Source: Enterovibrio norvegicus_B (GTDB lineage Bacteria > Pseudomonadota > Gammaproteobacteria > Enterobacterales > Vibrionaceae). From it: DNA of 64,000 nt. Every line of letters begins with the position of its first letter. Position 1 is the stretch's first letter. Below are positions 32,790 to 42,974 of this stretch, in pieces. Below the pieces are notes generated by a model, which ran no database searches, was not told the DNA's origin, and worked only from the letters and a program-made list of their open reading frames with translations. A program made the position numbers and the translations under genes. The stretch is taken from positions 1-64,000 of the forward strand of contig NZ_MDAG01000031.1 in NCBI RefSeq assembly GCF_002876705.1, read 5' to 3'.

Positions 32790-34442
32790 TTAGGCGCGCC
32801 ATTGTTTGAACGCGTTAATCAAACCGTTGGTTGAGCTATCGTGGCTCGCAACGGCTTCTTGATCTGCAAGCTCTGGCAAGATTTGGTTTGCCAGTTGTTT
32901 ACCTAGCTCTACGCCCCACTGATCGAAGCTGAAGATATTCCAGATAACGCCTTGCGCAAAGATCTTGTGCTCATACATCGCAATCAAGTTACCTAGCGTA
33001 CGAGGGGTAATCTGCTTCACCAAAATAGAGTTGGTTGGGCGGTTACCTTCGAACACTTTAAACGGCACAAGCTCTGCCACTTCTTCCGCCGTTTTACCTG
33101 CCGCGACAAATTCCGCTTCCACTTGCTCGCGGTTTTTACCGAATGCCAAGGCTTCTGTTTGCGCAAAGAAGTTCGCCATCAATTTTGGATGGTGATCGCT
33201 CAGTGGGTTGTGGCTGATTGCTGGTGCAATGAAATCACACGGGATGATTTTCGTGCCTTGGTGAATCAGCTGGTAGAACGCGTGCTGACCGTTAGTGCCA
33301 GGCTCGCCCCAAATGATTGGACCCGTTTGGTAATCAACAGGTAGGCCGTCACGATCAACATACTTACCGTTTGATTCCATGTTGCCTTGCTGGAAGTACG
33401 CAGCAAAACGGTGCAGGTATTGGTCGTACGGCAAAATCGCTTCTGACTCTGCGCCATAGAAGTTGTTGTACCAAACACCAATCAATGCCAACAGCACGGG
33501 CAAGTTCTCAGAGAACGGGGTTTGCTGGAAGTGGTTATCCATGTCGTGTGCGCCAGCCAACAACTCAATAAAGTTGTCGTAGCCAACCGCTAAACAGATA
33601 GACAAGCCAATTGCAGACCACAGAGAGTAACGACCGCCAACCCAATCCCAGAACTCAAACATGTTGTCGGTGTCGATGCCGAATTCCGCAACAGATTTAG
33701 CGTTCGTCGACAACGCAGCGAAGTGCTTCGCCACGTGTGCTTGGTCTTCTGCTGTCGCCAGGAACCAATCACGCGCAGACAATGCGTTGGTCATGGTTTC
33801 TTGTGTGGTGAAGGTTTTAGATGCCACCAAGAACAGTGTTGTTTCTGGGTTCAAACCTTTCAACGTTTCAGCAATGTGTGTGCCATCAACGTTAGATACA
33901 AAATGCAGGTTCAGGCGCGTTTTGTACGCAGCCAATGCCTCTGACACCATGTAAGGGCCAAGGTCTGAACCGCCGATACCGATGTTCACGATGTCGGTAA
34001 TTTCTTTGCCGGTGTACCCTTTCCACTCACCACCAATGACACGCTCTGAGAAGGCTTTCATCTTCTCAAGCACAGCGTTCACGTGTGGCATAACATCTTC
34101 GCCATCAACCATGATCGGTGTGTTGCTGCGGTTGCGCAGAGCAATGTGCAGCACTGCACGGTCTTCTGTTTGGTTGATTTTATCGCCACCAAACATTGCA
34201 CCAATCGCGGTTTTCAACTCTGTTTCGTCTGCAAGCGCGAACAACTTATCGAGTGTTTGTTCACTGATCAGGTTTTTCGAGTAATCCAGAAGGATATCGT
34301 CACCGAAATTGACAGAAAACTTATCGAAACGGTTTGGATCGTTGGCAAAAAGCGAGCTAAGGGTCAAATCCTGCGCATCTTCAAAATGAGCGGTAAGCGA
34401 TTTCCACGCTGCCGTTTGCGTCGGATTGATAGACTTCAACAT
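32790..34442 (-). CDS. pgi: Glucose-6-phosphate isomerase
   Basis: A 550-residue enzyme, the usual bacterial length. It interconverts glucose-6-phosphate and fructose-6-phosphate. Diagnostic segments are DIVNIGIGGSDLGPYMVSEA, VASKTFTTQETMTNA, the GGRYSLWSAIGLSI signature, and GQHAFYQLIHQGT near the catalytic base. The start at 34442 is followed by MLKSINPTQTAAWKSL, the standard N-terminus. It is transcribed alone, convergent with cheX. Confidence 0.97.
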   Translation of the reverse strand: MLKSINPTQTAAWKSLTAHFEDAQDLTLSSLFANDPNRFDKFSVNFGDDILLDYSKNLISEQTLDKLFALADETELKTAIGAMFGGDKINQTEDRAVLHIALRNRSNTPIMVDGEDVMPHVNAVLEKMKAFSERVIGGEWKGYTGKEITDIVNIGIGGSDLGPYMVSEALAAYKTRLNLHFVSNVDGTHIAETLKGLNPETTLFLVASKTFTTQETMTNALSARDWFLATAEDQAHVAKHFAALSTNAKSVAEFGIDTDNMFEFWDWVGGRYSLWSAIGLSICLAVGYDNFIELLAGAHDMDNHFQQTPFSENLPVLLALIGVWYNNFYGAESEAILPYDQYLHRFAAYFQQGNMESNGKYVDRDGLPVDYQTGPIIWGEPGTNGQHAFYQLIHQGTKIIPCDFIAPAISHNPLSDHHPKLMANFFAQTEALAFGKNREQVEAEFVAAGKTAEEVAELVPFKVFEGNRPTNSILVKQITPRTLGNLIAMYEHKIFAQGVIWNIFSFDQWGVELGKQLANQILPELADQEAVASHDSSTNGLINAFKQWRA

Positions 34443-34750
34443 AGTTATTGTTCCTTATAGACAGAGTCGGTTCGAGTGGGCGCTGTCATCCCACATTGTT
34501 CGAGGCAGACCACACTTCGTCATGTAATCGCCAAAGTGGTGTAATGTTACGATCTACTTTGTACCCATGCTAGGCCAATACGTAGTTTTAAGCCGATATC
34601 TTTTTATTGCGATAGGCTAAGAGTTGCTATGTTGGCATGATTACATTGCAACCGTTTTGCGTTAAGTCAGTGATTGTGCATGCTCGAACGCGGTGCCAAG
34701 GTCTCTTGAGCACGTATTTTAAATAAATGATTGAATAGCAGGTGTGCTAA
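34443..34750. other. Divergent pgi / yjbQ promoter region
   Basis: 308 nt between two divergent genes; it must hold both promoters. It is AT-rich near 34590-34740. I see no strong inverted repeat, riboswitch or small gene. Confidence 0.4.
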
Positions 34751-35170
34751 ATGTGGATTCAAAAAACTATTAATTTAACCGCTAAGCGCCGTGGTTTTCA
34801 TTTAATCACTGATGAAATCGAACAACATATTCCTGAGTTGCGCGAATTACATATCGGTCTAATTCATCTGTTTATTCAACACACTTCTGCCAGTTTGACA
34901 CTGAATGAGAACGCTGATCCAACGGTACGCAGTGACATGGAAGCGCATTTCAACCACTTCGTTCCAGAGTGTGCTTCTTACTACCAACATACCTATGAAG
35001 GGGATGACGACATGCCGGCGCACATCAAAAGCTCCTTACTTGGCTCAAGCGTGTCGATACCTATATCAAAAGGCAGAATGGCGTTAGGTACATGGCAAGG
35101 TATTTATCTTGGTGAACATAGAGATCACGGGGGCCCTCGAACCGTCATGATTACGATTCAAGGGGAGTAG
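34751..35170 (+). CDS. yjbQ: YjbQ-family protein (secondary thiamine-phosphate synthase type)
   Basis: A 139-residue protein of the YjbQ/UPF0047 family. FIQHTSASLTLNENADPTVR contains the conserved His and Asn-Asp, and GTWQGIYLGEHRDHGGPRTV is the C-terminal signature. Members form trimers; E. coli YjbQ has weak thiamine-phosphate synthase activity, and the true role is unsettled. It is monocistronic here. Confidence 0.9.
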   Translation: MWIQKTINLTAKRRGFHLITDEIEQHIPELRELHIGLIHLFIQHTSASLTLNENADPTVRSDMEAHFNHFVPECASYYQHTYEGDDDMPAHIKSSLLGSSVSIPISKGRMALGTWQGIYLGEHRDHGGPRTVMITIQGE

Positions 35171-35640
35171 AAGTAAGGCAATAAAAAGATAACAACCCTA
35201 AGCCGACTGACACATGTAAAGCAGATTGCAAACCCTTGCCTCATACAAGCGACTTGTCACTGTGTAAAAACGCTGTCCAACCACCTCATCTTATTGAAAA
35301 GAATAAATATATGCAGTTAATTCCAATTTTAAGCACGCCAGCCTTTACTCGTACTTAAGAACCAATAATCACCAAATACCGAAGTCATCAATTACGACTT
35401 TTATCATTAAAAACCTCGAGGCTTTCTATGGGTTCCTGCTTAAAAATCATTAAAAAATCTCACGTCTCATTTATAAAACAAAATAGTGTCACGTAATTGC
35501 ATACCCTCTCTTCATCGTAAATTTGTCGTAATCGATGCGACACGGCTCAGCCTTGTATTCTCAGTGAAACAGCGAAAATTTAGCGCTGTCTTGGAGCATA
35601 GAAGGTGGGCGAACAACTTTTAACAGACTCTAGGTTTCCA
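35171..35640. other. Long AT-rich leader before the secreted Calx-beta protein
   Basis: 470 nt without a supported gene. It is AT-rich, with several stop codons in every frame. A frame extension of the next gene back to GTG 35605 has no ribosome site. Possible promoter elements lie near 35480-35560 (TTTATAAAACAAAATAG). No terminator hairpin for yjbQ is obvious. Confidence 0.35.
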
Positions 35641-37374
35641 ATGATGATGAAGAAGACTCTGCTTTCAACCGCGATTCTTGCTGGTGCTCTCACCTCTATG
35701 CAGGCAGTAGCAAACTGTGCTGGTAACGTTTATTCGATGAATGCTGGACGTGGACACGTCGGCTTGCTGCTCGATGTACAAGAAGCGAAGCAAATGTCGA
35801 CACAATACTTCTCAGATGCGGGCGAACGCGTGGAGTTCCATTCTCGCGCGCTTTTCAGTACACCAAGCATGGCGTATGACCGCATTACTGATCGCCTCTA
35901 CTACACAAATTCACCTCAGCCGACCACTTATCATGTTCAAGTACCAGAAACCGAAGTCACCGCAGAAGAGCTGAAAAGCTTAGATCTTCACGCCAAAGCC
36001 ATCGAGTCTTATCAGTTGGCTTACATGGATCCCGCAACTGGCGAGCACGTTGCTGGCCCTACCGTAAACAAGCAAATCCTGCGAATGGCGTTTGATCCGG
36101 ATAGCGGTGAGTTGTTTGCTTCAGATGCGCGTACGATTTTCAAGGTAGACCCAGAAACTGGCGAAACGACTCACCTCGGGGATTTTGACAGTGGATTGAA
36201 AAATGGTGGGTTCACAAACTGGGGGGATTTTGTATTTCAAGACGGGCAACTTTTATTTGTCACCAACAGCCGTACATTTTCTATTAATACCAGCACTGGC
36301 GCACAAACTTTTGAAGCCTTCCACTATATCGATTTCGTGGCGGCAGCCACATTAGATCAAAATGGCCAAATGCTTGTTGCAGCCAAGAACCAGAATGTAT
36401 CGGGTAACGTGAACAGTAATCACCTTTACCGCTTAAAGCCTTCGACAGGCGAAAAAGTGCGGGTGGGCTTATTCCCGAGCCGCATCAGTGCCATGGCAAC
36501 GGTGACATCAGAAGATCACACTTGTTATGAGAAAACAGAATTCAAGAGTGACTTAGCACCAGAAGTGACAGGCATTACGCTCGGCTCTGATTCTGTGACG
36601 GAAGGTTCGACGGCTTATTTCACCATCAATTTCGACAAGTCCACCAGCGATGCGAACACCGCACTGCGTGTTGCATTAAAAGATGGCACGGCAAACTTGA
36701 ACAGCGATTACCAAAATACCGTTGAATTGCTGTTCTCTGATAACTCAACGGGTTCTGCAACGATCTCATCAACATTGACCGAAATCAGCCTGCCACAAGG
36801 CGTTACGTCAGTGCGCATTGGCGTGCCAACCGTGAATGACGCTACGCATGAGAGCAATGAGAACTTCACGTTGGATGCTTGGGTTTCCACCGACAAGAGC
36901 GATCTGACGTCAGCCAGTGTGACTGTTGTTGATAATGACCCCGCTGAAGTTGGCATTCGAGGGTGTAGCAACGGTGGCTGGACATCAGCAACGAATTCAC
37001 TGACTTGGTGTTCTGAGAACGACACCGTCACTTGGGTTGGTGATTACCACAACTCAACGCACTCCTCGCGTTTTGAAGGAACCATTGATGGCTTGTCTAT
37101 CGGTTCAGCGAGCACACTGAACTATAAAATCCTGTCCACACAAGATATCGGTGGCCTCTCTCGATTTACTGTGGAGATGGATTACGGTAACGGGTGGGTG
37201 ACTGTAGGTAACTACCGCTCAAGGGTTTATTCACGACCAACGACGGTTTCCTATACCTATGACTTTACTCCAGCATCGACACAGGCTAAGTATCGACTCA
37301 CATGGAACATCACATCTGATCGTCCAGATGGCGGTGATGACATTTCAATCGGCTTAGAAAATGTAACCTGGTAA
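35641..37374 (+). CDS. Secreted protein with propeller-like N-terminus and Calx-beta-like domain
   Basis: A 577-residue exported protein; the signal peptide MKKTLLSTAILAGALTSMQA is cleaved after AVA. Three ATGs in a row (35641, 35644, 35647) are all possible starts. Residues about 25-310 contain repeated short strand motifs (AYDRITDRLYYTN, FDPDSGELFASD) like a beta-propeller. Residues about 315-435 look like a Calx-beta domain (VTEGSTAYFTINF ... VVDNDPAEVG), and the C-terminal 140 residues carry a Cys pair and a beta-sandwich-like sequence. Probably surface-exposed; function unknown. Confidence 0.7.
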   Translation: MMMKKTLLSTAILAGALTSMQAVANCAGNVYSMNAGRGHVGLLLDVQEAKQMSTQYFSDAGERVEFHSRALFSTPSMAYDRITDRLYYTNSPQPTTYHVQVPETEVTAEELKSLDLHAKAIESYQLAYMDPATGEHVAGPTVNKQILRMAFDPDSGELFASDARTIFKVDPETGETTHLGDFDSGLKNGGFTNWGDFVFQDGQLLFVTNSRTFSINTSTGAQTFEAFHYIDFVAAATLDQNGQMLVAAKNQNVSGNVNSNHLYRLKPSTGEKVRVGLFPSRISAMATVTSEDHTCYEKTEFKSDLAPEVTGITLGSDSVTEGSTAYFTINFDKSTSDANTALRVALKDGTANLNSDYQNTVELLFSDNSTGSATISSTLTEISLPQGVTSVRIGVPTVNDATHESNENFTLDAWVSTDKSDLTSASVTVVDNDPAEVGIRGCSNGGWTSATNSLTWCSENDTVTWVGDYHNSTHSSRFEGTIDGLSIGSASTLNYKILSTQDIGGLSRFTVEMDYGNGWVTVGNYRSRVYSRPTTVSYTYDFTPASTQAKYRLTWNITSDRPDGGDDISIGLENVTW

Positions 37375-37394
37375 TAAAACCGACAATCATGAAT

Positions 37395-37423
37395 AGCCAA
37401 AGCATTGCTTTGGCTTTTTTTTT
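37395..37423. terminator. Terminator between convergent genes
   Basis: AGCCAAAG / CTTTGGCT stem with a short loop, followed by nine T residues on the plus strand. Confidence 0.88.
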
Positions 37424-37427
37424 GCGC

Positions 37428-38711
37428 TTAAAACGGCTGATTAATCATGACCCTGAACAAGCCTTCCTCACTGCCCCACGCCATTTCAGAACGCACAACA
37501 ACACCTTCCACTTGGAATCGAATAGCGCCGCCCGCACTCCATTTCATGTCACTGTGCAGTTCAGCTAAATCATAAGAATCAGCAACCCGCCCCGCATCAA
37601 CAAACGCGACCCATTGCCACCACGGCACGTCATACCAACTAAAAACAGGCACATCACCAAGCGGTTGCCACTCAGGTATCACCCGATATTCCAAGGTGTA
37701 GCTTAGCGCTGAACGATCAACAAAACGCCCTGACTGAAAACTTCGAAGACGGTACAAGCCACCAAGACGTGCACCCGCAAATTCAGGTGGACGCTCATAA
37801 ACATGCTCACCATTGACCGTGGTTTTCTCGTCCCAACTGGGCGTATCCGCGGTATACACATTGAAAGCGACCACTTGTTGCTTGGCCATTTCGTCCCAAT
37901 CACCAAGGGCAAAGAACCAACTTTGGCTCGCTTCCCACTTCCACCAACTTGCTCGATCACTAGCACCCGGATCAGCCGTCACGATCAACTCGCTCACACT
38001 GCCTTTGGTGGGGTTATTTGCATTGTCTCGGTTATCCCAACGGAAACGGGTTTCAAGCCCCCACACTTCTTCTGCCTTCGAAAAATCGCTAGGAATATTC
38101 GCTGCCCCGCCTGCCAGTTCACGGGACTCATAAAACGGTCGAAGCTCAATAGACGATACGCCACTCTCCCATGGAGTATGACCATCTACCTGACGCTGAG
38201 GAAAGAGAGCTGCACGAATCGGCTGGGAAATGGCCGCGCCCATCGGCAAGATGTAGCGCATAGAAAGATGATGACGCGCGTCTCGGCTATCGGCTTTTAT
38301 GCTGCCTGACTTGATGGAATCATTGTTCGCCGCATCACCAAGAAAGTAATCAAATTGCGTGTAGTCGGCTTCATAGAATTGCCCACTGAATAACCAACGA
38401 CTGTCTGATGACAACACGTAGTTATTGGCAGCGATAAAACTCATCCACGTACTTCTAGCCGTGCCGAGCCCTGCAGCAAACACTGAGGCTTGTGGCTGGC
38501 CTGCTCCTTTCCAGAGCCCCGCCATGCCTGCAGAAAGCCCCATGGCTTCGGTCGAAAATGCGAATGGGACGATTTCTATATCAGGCGATTTAGCGTCTGC
38601 GGTGATCGCTTCATTGGATGACGAAACCGTTTCGTCATTGCTCGCACTGGCTGGCAAGCATAAGAAAGCCGCAATCAAAGATGCGGCTAGTAGACATTGA
38701 TGACTGTTCAA
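37428..38711 (-). CDS. Omp85-superfamily outer-membrane barrel (BamA/TamA-like, no POTRA)
   Basis: A 427-residue protein with signal peptide (CLLAASLIAAFLCLPASASN) and a C-terminal phenylalanine, as in barrels recognised by BamA. The ELRPFYESRELAG, RFRWDNRDNANNPTKGS and GLYRLRSFQSGRF (the RGF-like motif of Omp85 proteins) segments support a surface-antigen barrel. There is no room for POTRA domains, so it is a barrel-only relative. Its role is unknown; it is convergent with the Calx-beta protein. Confidence 0.75.
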   Translation of the reverse strand: MNSHQCLLAASLIAAFLCLPASASNDETVSSSNEAITADAKSPDIEIVPFAFSTEAMGLSAGMAGLWKGAGQPQASVFAAGLGTARSTWMSFIAANNYVLSSDSRWLFSGQFYEADYTQFDYFLGDAANNDSIKSGSIKADSRDARHHLSMRYILPMGAAISQPIRAALFPQRQVDGHTPWESGVSSIELRPFYESRELAGGAANIPSDFSKAEEVWGLETRFRWDNRDNANNPTKGSVSELIVTADPGASDRASWWKWEASQSWFFALGDWDEMAKQQVVAFNVYTADTPSWDEKTTVNGEHVYERPPEFAGARLGGLYRLRSFQSGRFVDRSALSYTLEYRVIPEWQPLGDVPVFSWYDVPWWQWVAFVDAGRVADSYDLAELHSDMKWSAGGAIRFQVEGVVVRSEMAWGSEEGLFRVMINQPF

Positions 38712-38729
38712 AATGACTCACGAAAAGGA

Positions 38730-39806
38730 TTAGGTATAAACGAGATCAACTCTCGACGTAATGTTAGTCACAAGCTCATAGCCAATCGTCCCAACATGGT
38801 TTGCGATCTCTTCAACGGGGAGACTTTCGCCCCACAAGATCACTTCATCGCCTACGCAATCCTTCGCGTCTGGGCCTAAATCAATGGTCAACATGTCCAT
38901 TGAAACACGTCCCACCAAGCAGACTTTGCGTCCGTTCACCATCACGGGGGTGCCATCCGGTGCAACACGTGGATAGCCATCTCCGTAACCTATCGCGACC
39001 ACGCCAATGTTGGTGTCGCGATCGGTTACCCAACGCGCGCCGTAGCCGACGGGTTCGCCTTTTTTCGCGGTTCTTACTGCGATAAGGCTCGATGTCATGG
39101 TCATCACGGGTTTCAACCCCAGCGCGTTACCTGTGAGAGATGAAACGGAAGACACGCCATAAAGGCTAATGCCAGGTCTCACCCAATCAAGATGGCTGTC
39201 GGGCCAGAAGAAACAGCCTGATGACGCCGCAAGCGAACGATCGCCATCTTGTCCTTCGGTGACAGCAGCAAACATTGCGATCTGCGCATTCGTGACGGGA
39301 TTTTCAAGTTCATCGGCACAGCCAAAGTGACTCATGAAATGCAGTGGCTTAGCGACATTCGGACACGCATTCAATCGCGCTATGAATTCGCTGCATTCTT
39401 CCGAGCGAACACCTAGACGGTGCATGCCGGAATCCACCTTTAACCACACCGTCAATGGCGTCGTAAGCGTGGCGCGCTCAAGCGCTTCAAGCTGTTCAAT
39501 GCAGTGCACCGCAGTGTGGAGCTGATGTTCAGCCAGCAGCGGCAGATCTTCAGCCGAGTAAAAGCCTTCAAGCAGCAAAATAGGCGTTTCAATACCGTCG
39601 GCACGAAGTGCGAGTGCTTCTTCAAGTCGCGCAACACCAAACCCATCTGCATGAGCGGCAAGCGTATTTGCAACAGGCAGCAGACCATGACCATAACCAT
39701 TGGCTTTAATCGCCGCCCACGCACGGCTGTTGGGTGCTTTGGTACGCACAACATTAAGGTTATGCACCAAGTTATCCAGTTGAATATAGGCAGTTGCTGC
39801 TTTCAT
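38730..39806 (-). CDS. alr: Alanine racemase
   Basis: A 358-residue PLP enzyme making D-alanine for the cell wall. Lys34 in WAAIKANGYGHG holds PLP, and the opposite-face base Tyr is in GEPVGYGARWVTDRD. IGYGDGYPR and GRVSMDMLTIDLG are further family signatures. It lies 12 nt downstream of dnaB on the same strand, the usual dnaB-alr pair of gamma-proteobacteria. Confidence 0.96.
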   Translation of the reverse strand: MKAATAYIQLDNLVHNLNVVRTKAPNSRAWAAIKANGYGHGLLPVANTLAAHADGFGVARLEEALALRADGIETPILLLEGFYSAEDLPLLAEHQLHTAVHCIEQLEALERATLTTPLTVWLKVDSGMHRLGVRSEECSEFIARLNACPNVAKPLHFMSHFGCADELENPVTNAQIAMFAAVTEGQDGDRSLAASSGCFFWPDSHLDWVRPGISLYGVSSVSSLTGNALGLKPVMTMTSSLIAVRTAKKGEPVGYGARWVTDRDTNIGVVAIGYGDGYPRVAPDGTPVMVNGRKVCLVGRVSMDMLTIDLGPDAKDCVGDEVILWGESLPVEEIANHVGTIGYELVTNITSRVDLVYT

Positions 39807-39818
39807 GAAACCTCGCGG

Positions 39819-41228
39819 TTACTCTTCGTCGAACGCAGGGCCTGCGTAATTATCAAAGCGTGAGAAGTGACCTTGGAAGGTCAGACGTACCGAGCCGATA
39901 GGACCGTTACGTTGCTTACCGATAATGATTTCAGCAATGCCTTTGAGCGGGCTTTCAGGGTTATAAACCTCATCACGATAGATGAACATGATAAGGTCGG
40001 CATCCTGCTCGATTGCCCCAGATTCACGCAAGTCGGAGTTGATAGGACGTTTATCAGCACGTTGCTCCAACGAGCGGTTAAGCTGCGACAGGGCGACAAC
40101 GGGCACATTCAATTCTTTCGCCAGCGCCTTTAACGAGCGGCTGATTTCGGAGATTTCCAAGGTACGGTTATCTTGCAGACCCGGTACACGCATCAACTGA
40201 AGGTAATCGACCATGATCATAGACAGGCCGCCGTGGTCACGCGCAATACGGCGCGCACGAGAGCGAACATCTGTCGGAGTTAGGCCTGAGCTATCATCGA
40301 TGTACATGTTCTTCTTCTGGGTTAACAACCCCATGGTAGAAGAGATACGCGCCCAGTCTTCATCATCCAACTGGCCGGTACGAATTTTGGTTTGGTCCAC
40401 GCGCGAAAAGGACGCCAACATACGCATCATCAGCTGTTCCGCGGGCATCTCTAGGGAAAAGATAAGTACCGGCTTTTCCTGATCCATCGCGGCGTTTTCA
40501 CACAAGTTCATCGCAAACGTGGTTTTACCCATGGACGGACGAGCCGCAACAATAATCAAGTCAGAACCTTGTAGACCCGCAGTTTTCTTATTGAGATCCG
40601 TGAAGCCCGTAGACACCCCTGTTACGCCGTCTTGCGGTGTTTTTAGGAGGAGCTCGATACGCTCTAAGGTTTTCTCCAGAACATTTTCAACGTTCTGAGG
40701 ACCTTCACTTTCACTCGTACGCGCTTCGGCAATGGCAAACACTTTGCTCTCTGCCATGTCCAAAAGGTCTTCAGAAGTACGCCCCTCAGGCTCATAGCCC
40801 GCATCGGCAATTTCATTCGCCACGCTGATCAGGTTACGCACAACCGCACGTTCACGCACAATGTCGGCATAGGCCGTAATGTTCGCCGCACTTGGGGTGT
40901 TTTTAGCAAGCTCTGCTAAATAAGCGAAGCCACCGACGTCATCAAGGTGACTGTTCTTTTCGAGGTGTTGCGATAGGGTAATAAGGTCAAGCGGGTTCCC
41001 GCTATCAAGCAATTGCTTGGTGCTTTCAAAAATCATGCGGTGCGGTCGGCTATAAAAGTCCGATGCCACCACTCTTTCTGCCACGCTGTCCCAGCGTTCG
41101 TTATCCAGCATTAAGCCGCCCAATACCGACTGCTCCGCTTCCAAGGAATGCGGTGGCACTTTCAGTGCATCAACCTGACGGTCTTTGGGTTTGTTGGAGT
41201 TAAATTGCTTGCTGCGTTGCTCTGCCAT
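39819..41228 (-). CDS. dnaB: Replicative DNA helicase DnaB
   Basis: A 469-residue hexameric helicase. The start MAEQRSKQFNSNKPKDRQVD at 41228 has AAGGT upstream; in-frame sequence further upstream is not family-like. An N-terminal domain (PPHSLEAEQSVLGGLMLDN) precedes the RecA-like domain with Walker A ARPSMGKTT, Walker B-like MIMVDYLQL and SDLRESGAIEQDADLIMFIY. No intein interrupts these motifs. The C-terminus (FSRFDNYAGPAFDEE) is complete. Confidence 0.96.
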   Translation of the reverse strand: MAEQRSKQFNSNKPKDRQVDALKVPPHSLEAEQSVLGGLMLDNERWDSVAERVVASDFYSRPHRMIFESTKQLLDSGNPLDLITLSQHLEKNSHLDDVGGFAYLAELAKNTPSAANITAYADIVRERAVVRNLISVANEIADAGYEPEGRTSEDLLDMAESKVFAIAEARTSESEGPQNVENVLEKTLERIELLLKTPQDGVTGVSTGFTDLNKKTAGLQGSDLIIVAARPSMGKTTFAMNLCENAAMDQEKPVLIFSLEMPAEQLMMRMLASFSRVDQTKIRTGQLDDEDWARISSTMGLLTQKKNMYIDDSSGLTPTDVRSRARRIARDHGGLSMIMVDYLQLMRVPGLQDNRTLEISEISRSLKALAKELNVPVVALSQLNRSLEQRADKRPINSDLRESGAIEQDADLIMFIYRDEVYNPESPLKGIAEIIIGKQRNGPIGSVRLTFQGHFSRFDNYAGPAFDEE

Positions 41229-41424
41229 ATCACTCGTTACCTTATCATTGCGCCCGTCATTATATACCCAAACAACACGAAGATGCTCGGGTATAACCCC
41301 AATCAGAAAAGGAATCCCCCTCTGAACAGAAGCTGACGCAATGATGAAATAAATTCCTGCCAATTTAACATCTTGCTGACGCATATTTGGCAGTTTCCGT
41401 TAAAATGTTTTTCCGATCTTAGTA

Positions 41425-42183
41425 ATGGTAAACCATATGGCCTTAGCGCTGTTGAAACCGTCTTTGTTTTGTCTGGTAGCACTTCCCTTTAGTGCATGGG
41501 CCGATGACGTGCCCCCACCTTGGCAATCTGAAGTCGAACTCGGTTTACAAGCCCTCTCCGGCAACTCTGACTCGATCACACTGAACACCCGTTTAGGGAT
41601 GAGCTACACCAGCGGCCCATACCGCCACACCTCAGAAGCTAAGTTCTTGCTGGTCGAGAAAGATGGCGAAGAAGACAAGCGCAAAGGGGAAATGGAAAGT
41701 CAGGCCAACTACAAATTCGACCCCTCTCGGTATGTGCTCGCCAACATCACCTACACCAATGATAAATATGGCCCTTATTTCGACGATTTTACCTTCGCGA
41801 CAGGTTTAGGTTACCAAGCGATTTGGCGTGAAGACATGACCTTATTGCTAGAGATCGGCCCGGGTTATCGTTACCAAAAACCCAACCTTGATGAGATTGA
41901 TGATGACGATCTGATCCTGCCGCACAACGTGCAAGAGTTCATCGTCAGGGGACAAGCAGAGTTGATGTGGCAAATGACAAAAACTGCCGAACTCCAAGGT
42001 CGCTTAACCACCATCAGTGGACCAAGTAACACCAGCTTCGAGGCGCGCCTTTCGGTGCAAACCAGTTTGATTGATGACTTGGCGATTAAGATCTCGACCA
42101 CGCAAAAATACATCAACGACGTCCCACCAGGGCTCAGTAATCTGGATTCGATTTTTACCGTGAATATGGTTTATAAGTTTTAG
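41425..42183 (+). CDS. DUF481 / YdiY-like outer-membrane protein
   Basis: A 252-residue exported protein: signal peptide LFCLVALPFSAWA, then beta-hairpins ending in phenylalanine. SEVELGLQALSGNSDSITLN and ATGLGYQAIWREDMTLLLEI are typical DUF481 segments. A second possible start, ATG 41437, is four codons in. DUF481 members are thought to be small barrels with poorly known function. It is divergent from dnaB and directly precedes an assembly gap. Confidence 0.82.
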   Translation: MVNHMALALLKPSLFCLVALPFSAWADDVPPPWQSEVELGLQALSGNSDSITLNTRLGMSYTSGPYRHTSEAKFLLVEKDGEEDKRKGEMESQANYKFDPSRYVLANITYTNDKYGPYFDDFTFATGLGYQAIWREDMTLLLEIGPGYRYQKPNLDEIDDDDLILPHNVQEFIVRGQAELMWQMTKTAELQGRLTTISGPSNTSFEARLSVQTSLIDDLAIKISTTQKYINDVPPGLSNLDSIFTVNMVYKF

Positions 42184-42187
42184 GCAA

Positions 42188-42206
42188 GATTTGAGATTTG
42201 AGATTT
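42188..42206 (+). repeat. GATTTGA heptamer repeats, left border of the gap
   Basis: Two full copies plus five bases of GATTTGA in direct tandem, running straight into the Ns. The same unit, same orientation, resumes on the other side. Confidence 0.85.
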
Positions 42207-42954
42207 NNNNNNNNNNNNNNNNNNNNNNNNNNNNNNNNNNNNNNNNNNNNNNNNNNNNNNNNNNNNNNNNNNNNNNNNNNNNNNNNNNNNNNNNNNNNNN
42301 NNNNNNNNNNNNNNNNNNNNNNNNNNNNNNNNNNNNNNNNNNNNNNNNNNNNNNNNNNNNNNNNNNNNNNNNNNNNNNNNNNNNNNNNNNNNNNNNNNNN
42401 NNNNNNNNNNNNNNNNNNNNNNNNNNNNNNNNNNNNNNNNNNNNNNNNNNNNNNNNNNNNNNNNNNNNNNNNNNNNNNNNNNNNNNNNNNNNNNNNNNNN
42501 NNNNNNNNNNNNNNNNNNNNNNNNNNNNNNNNNNNNNNNNNNNNNNNNNNNNNNNNNNNNNNNNNNNNNNNNNNNNNNNNNNNNNNNNNNNNNNNNNNNN
42601 NNNNNNNNNNNNNNNNNNNNNNNNNNNNNNNNNNNNNNNNNNNNNNNNNNNNNNNNNNNNNNNNNNNNNNNNNNNNNNNNNNNNNNNNNNNNNNNNNNNN
42701 NNNNNNNNNNNNNNNNNNNNNNNNNNNNNNNNNNNNNNNNNNNNNNNNNNNNNNNNNNNNNNNNNNNNNNNNNNNNNNNNNNNNNNNNNNNNNNNNNNNN
42801 NNNNNNNNNNNNNNNNNNNNNNNNNNNNNNNNNNNNNNNNNNNNNNNNNNNNNNNNNNNNNNNNNNNNNNNNNNNNNNNNNNNNNNNNNNNNNNNNNNNN
42901 NNNNNNNNNNNNNNNNNNNNNNNNNNNNNNNNNNNNNNNNNNNNNNNNNNNNNN
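42207..42954. other. Assembly gap (748 N)
   Basis: Unknown bases. No gene can be called here. Identical heptamer repeats at both borders suggest that a tandem array or repeat-bounded element stopped the assembly. Confidence 0.95.
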
Positions 42955-42974
42955 GATTTGAGATTTGAGATTTG
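42955..42974 (+). repeat. GATTTGA heptamer repeats, right border of the gap
   Basis: Two full copies and six bases of a third, in phase and in the same orientation as those left of the gap. Confidence 0.85.

Noticed and set aside
39819..41228. Intein in dnaB
   Set aside because: The Walker and C-terminal motifs are continuous and the length is normal.
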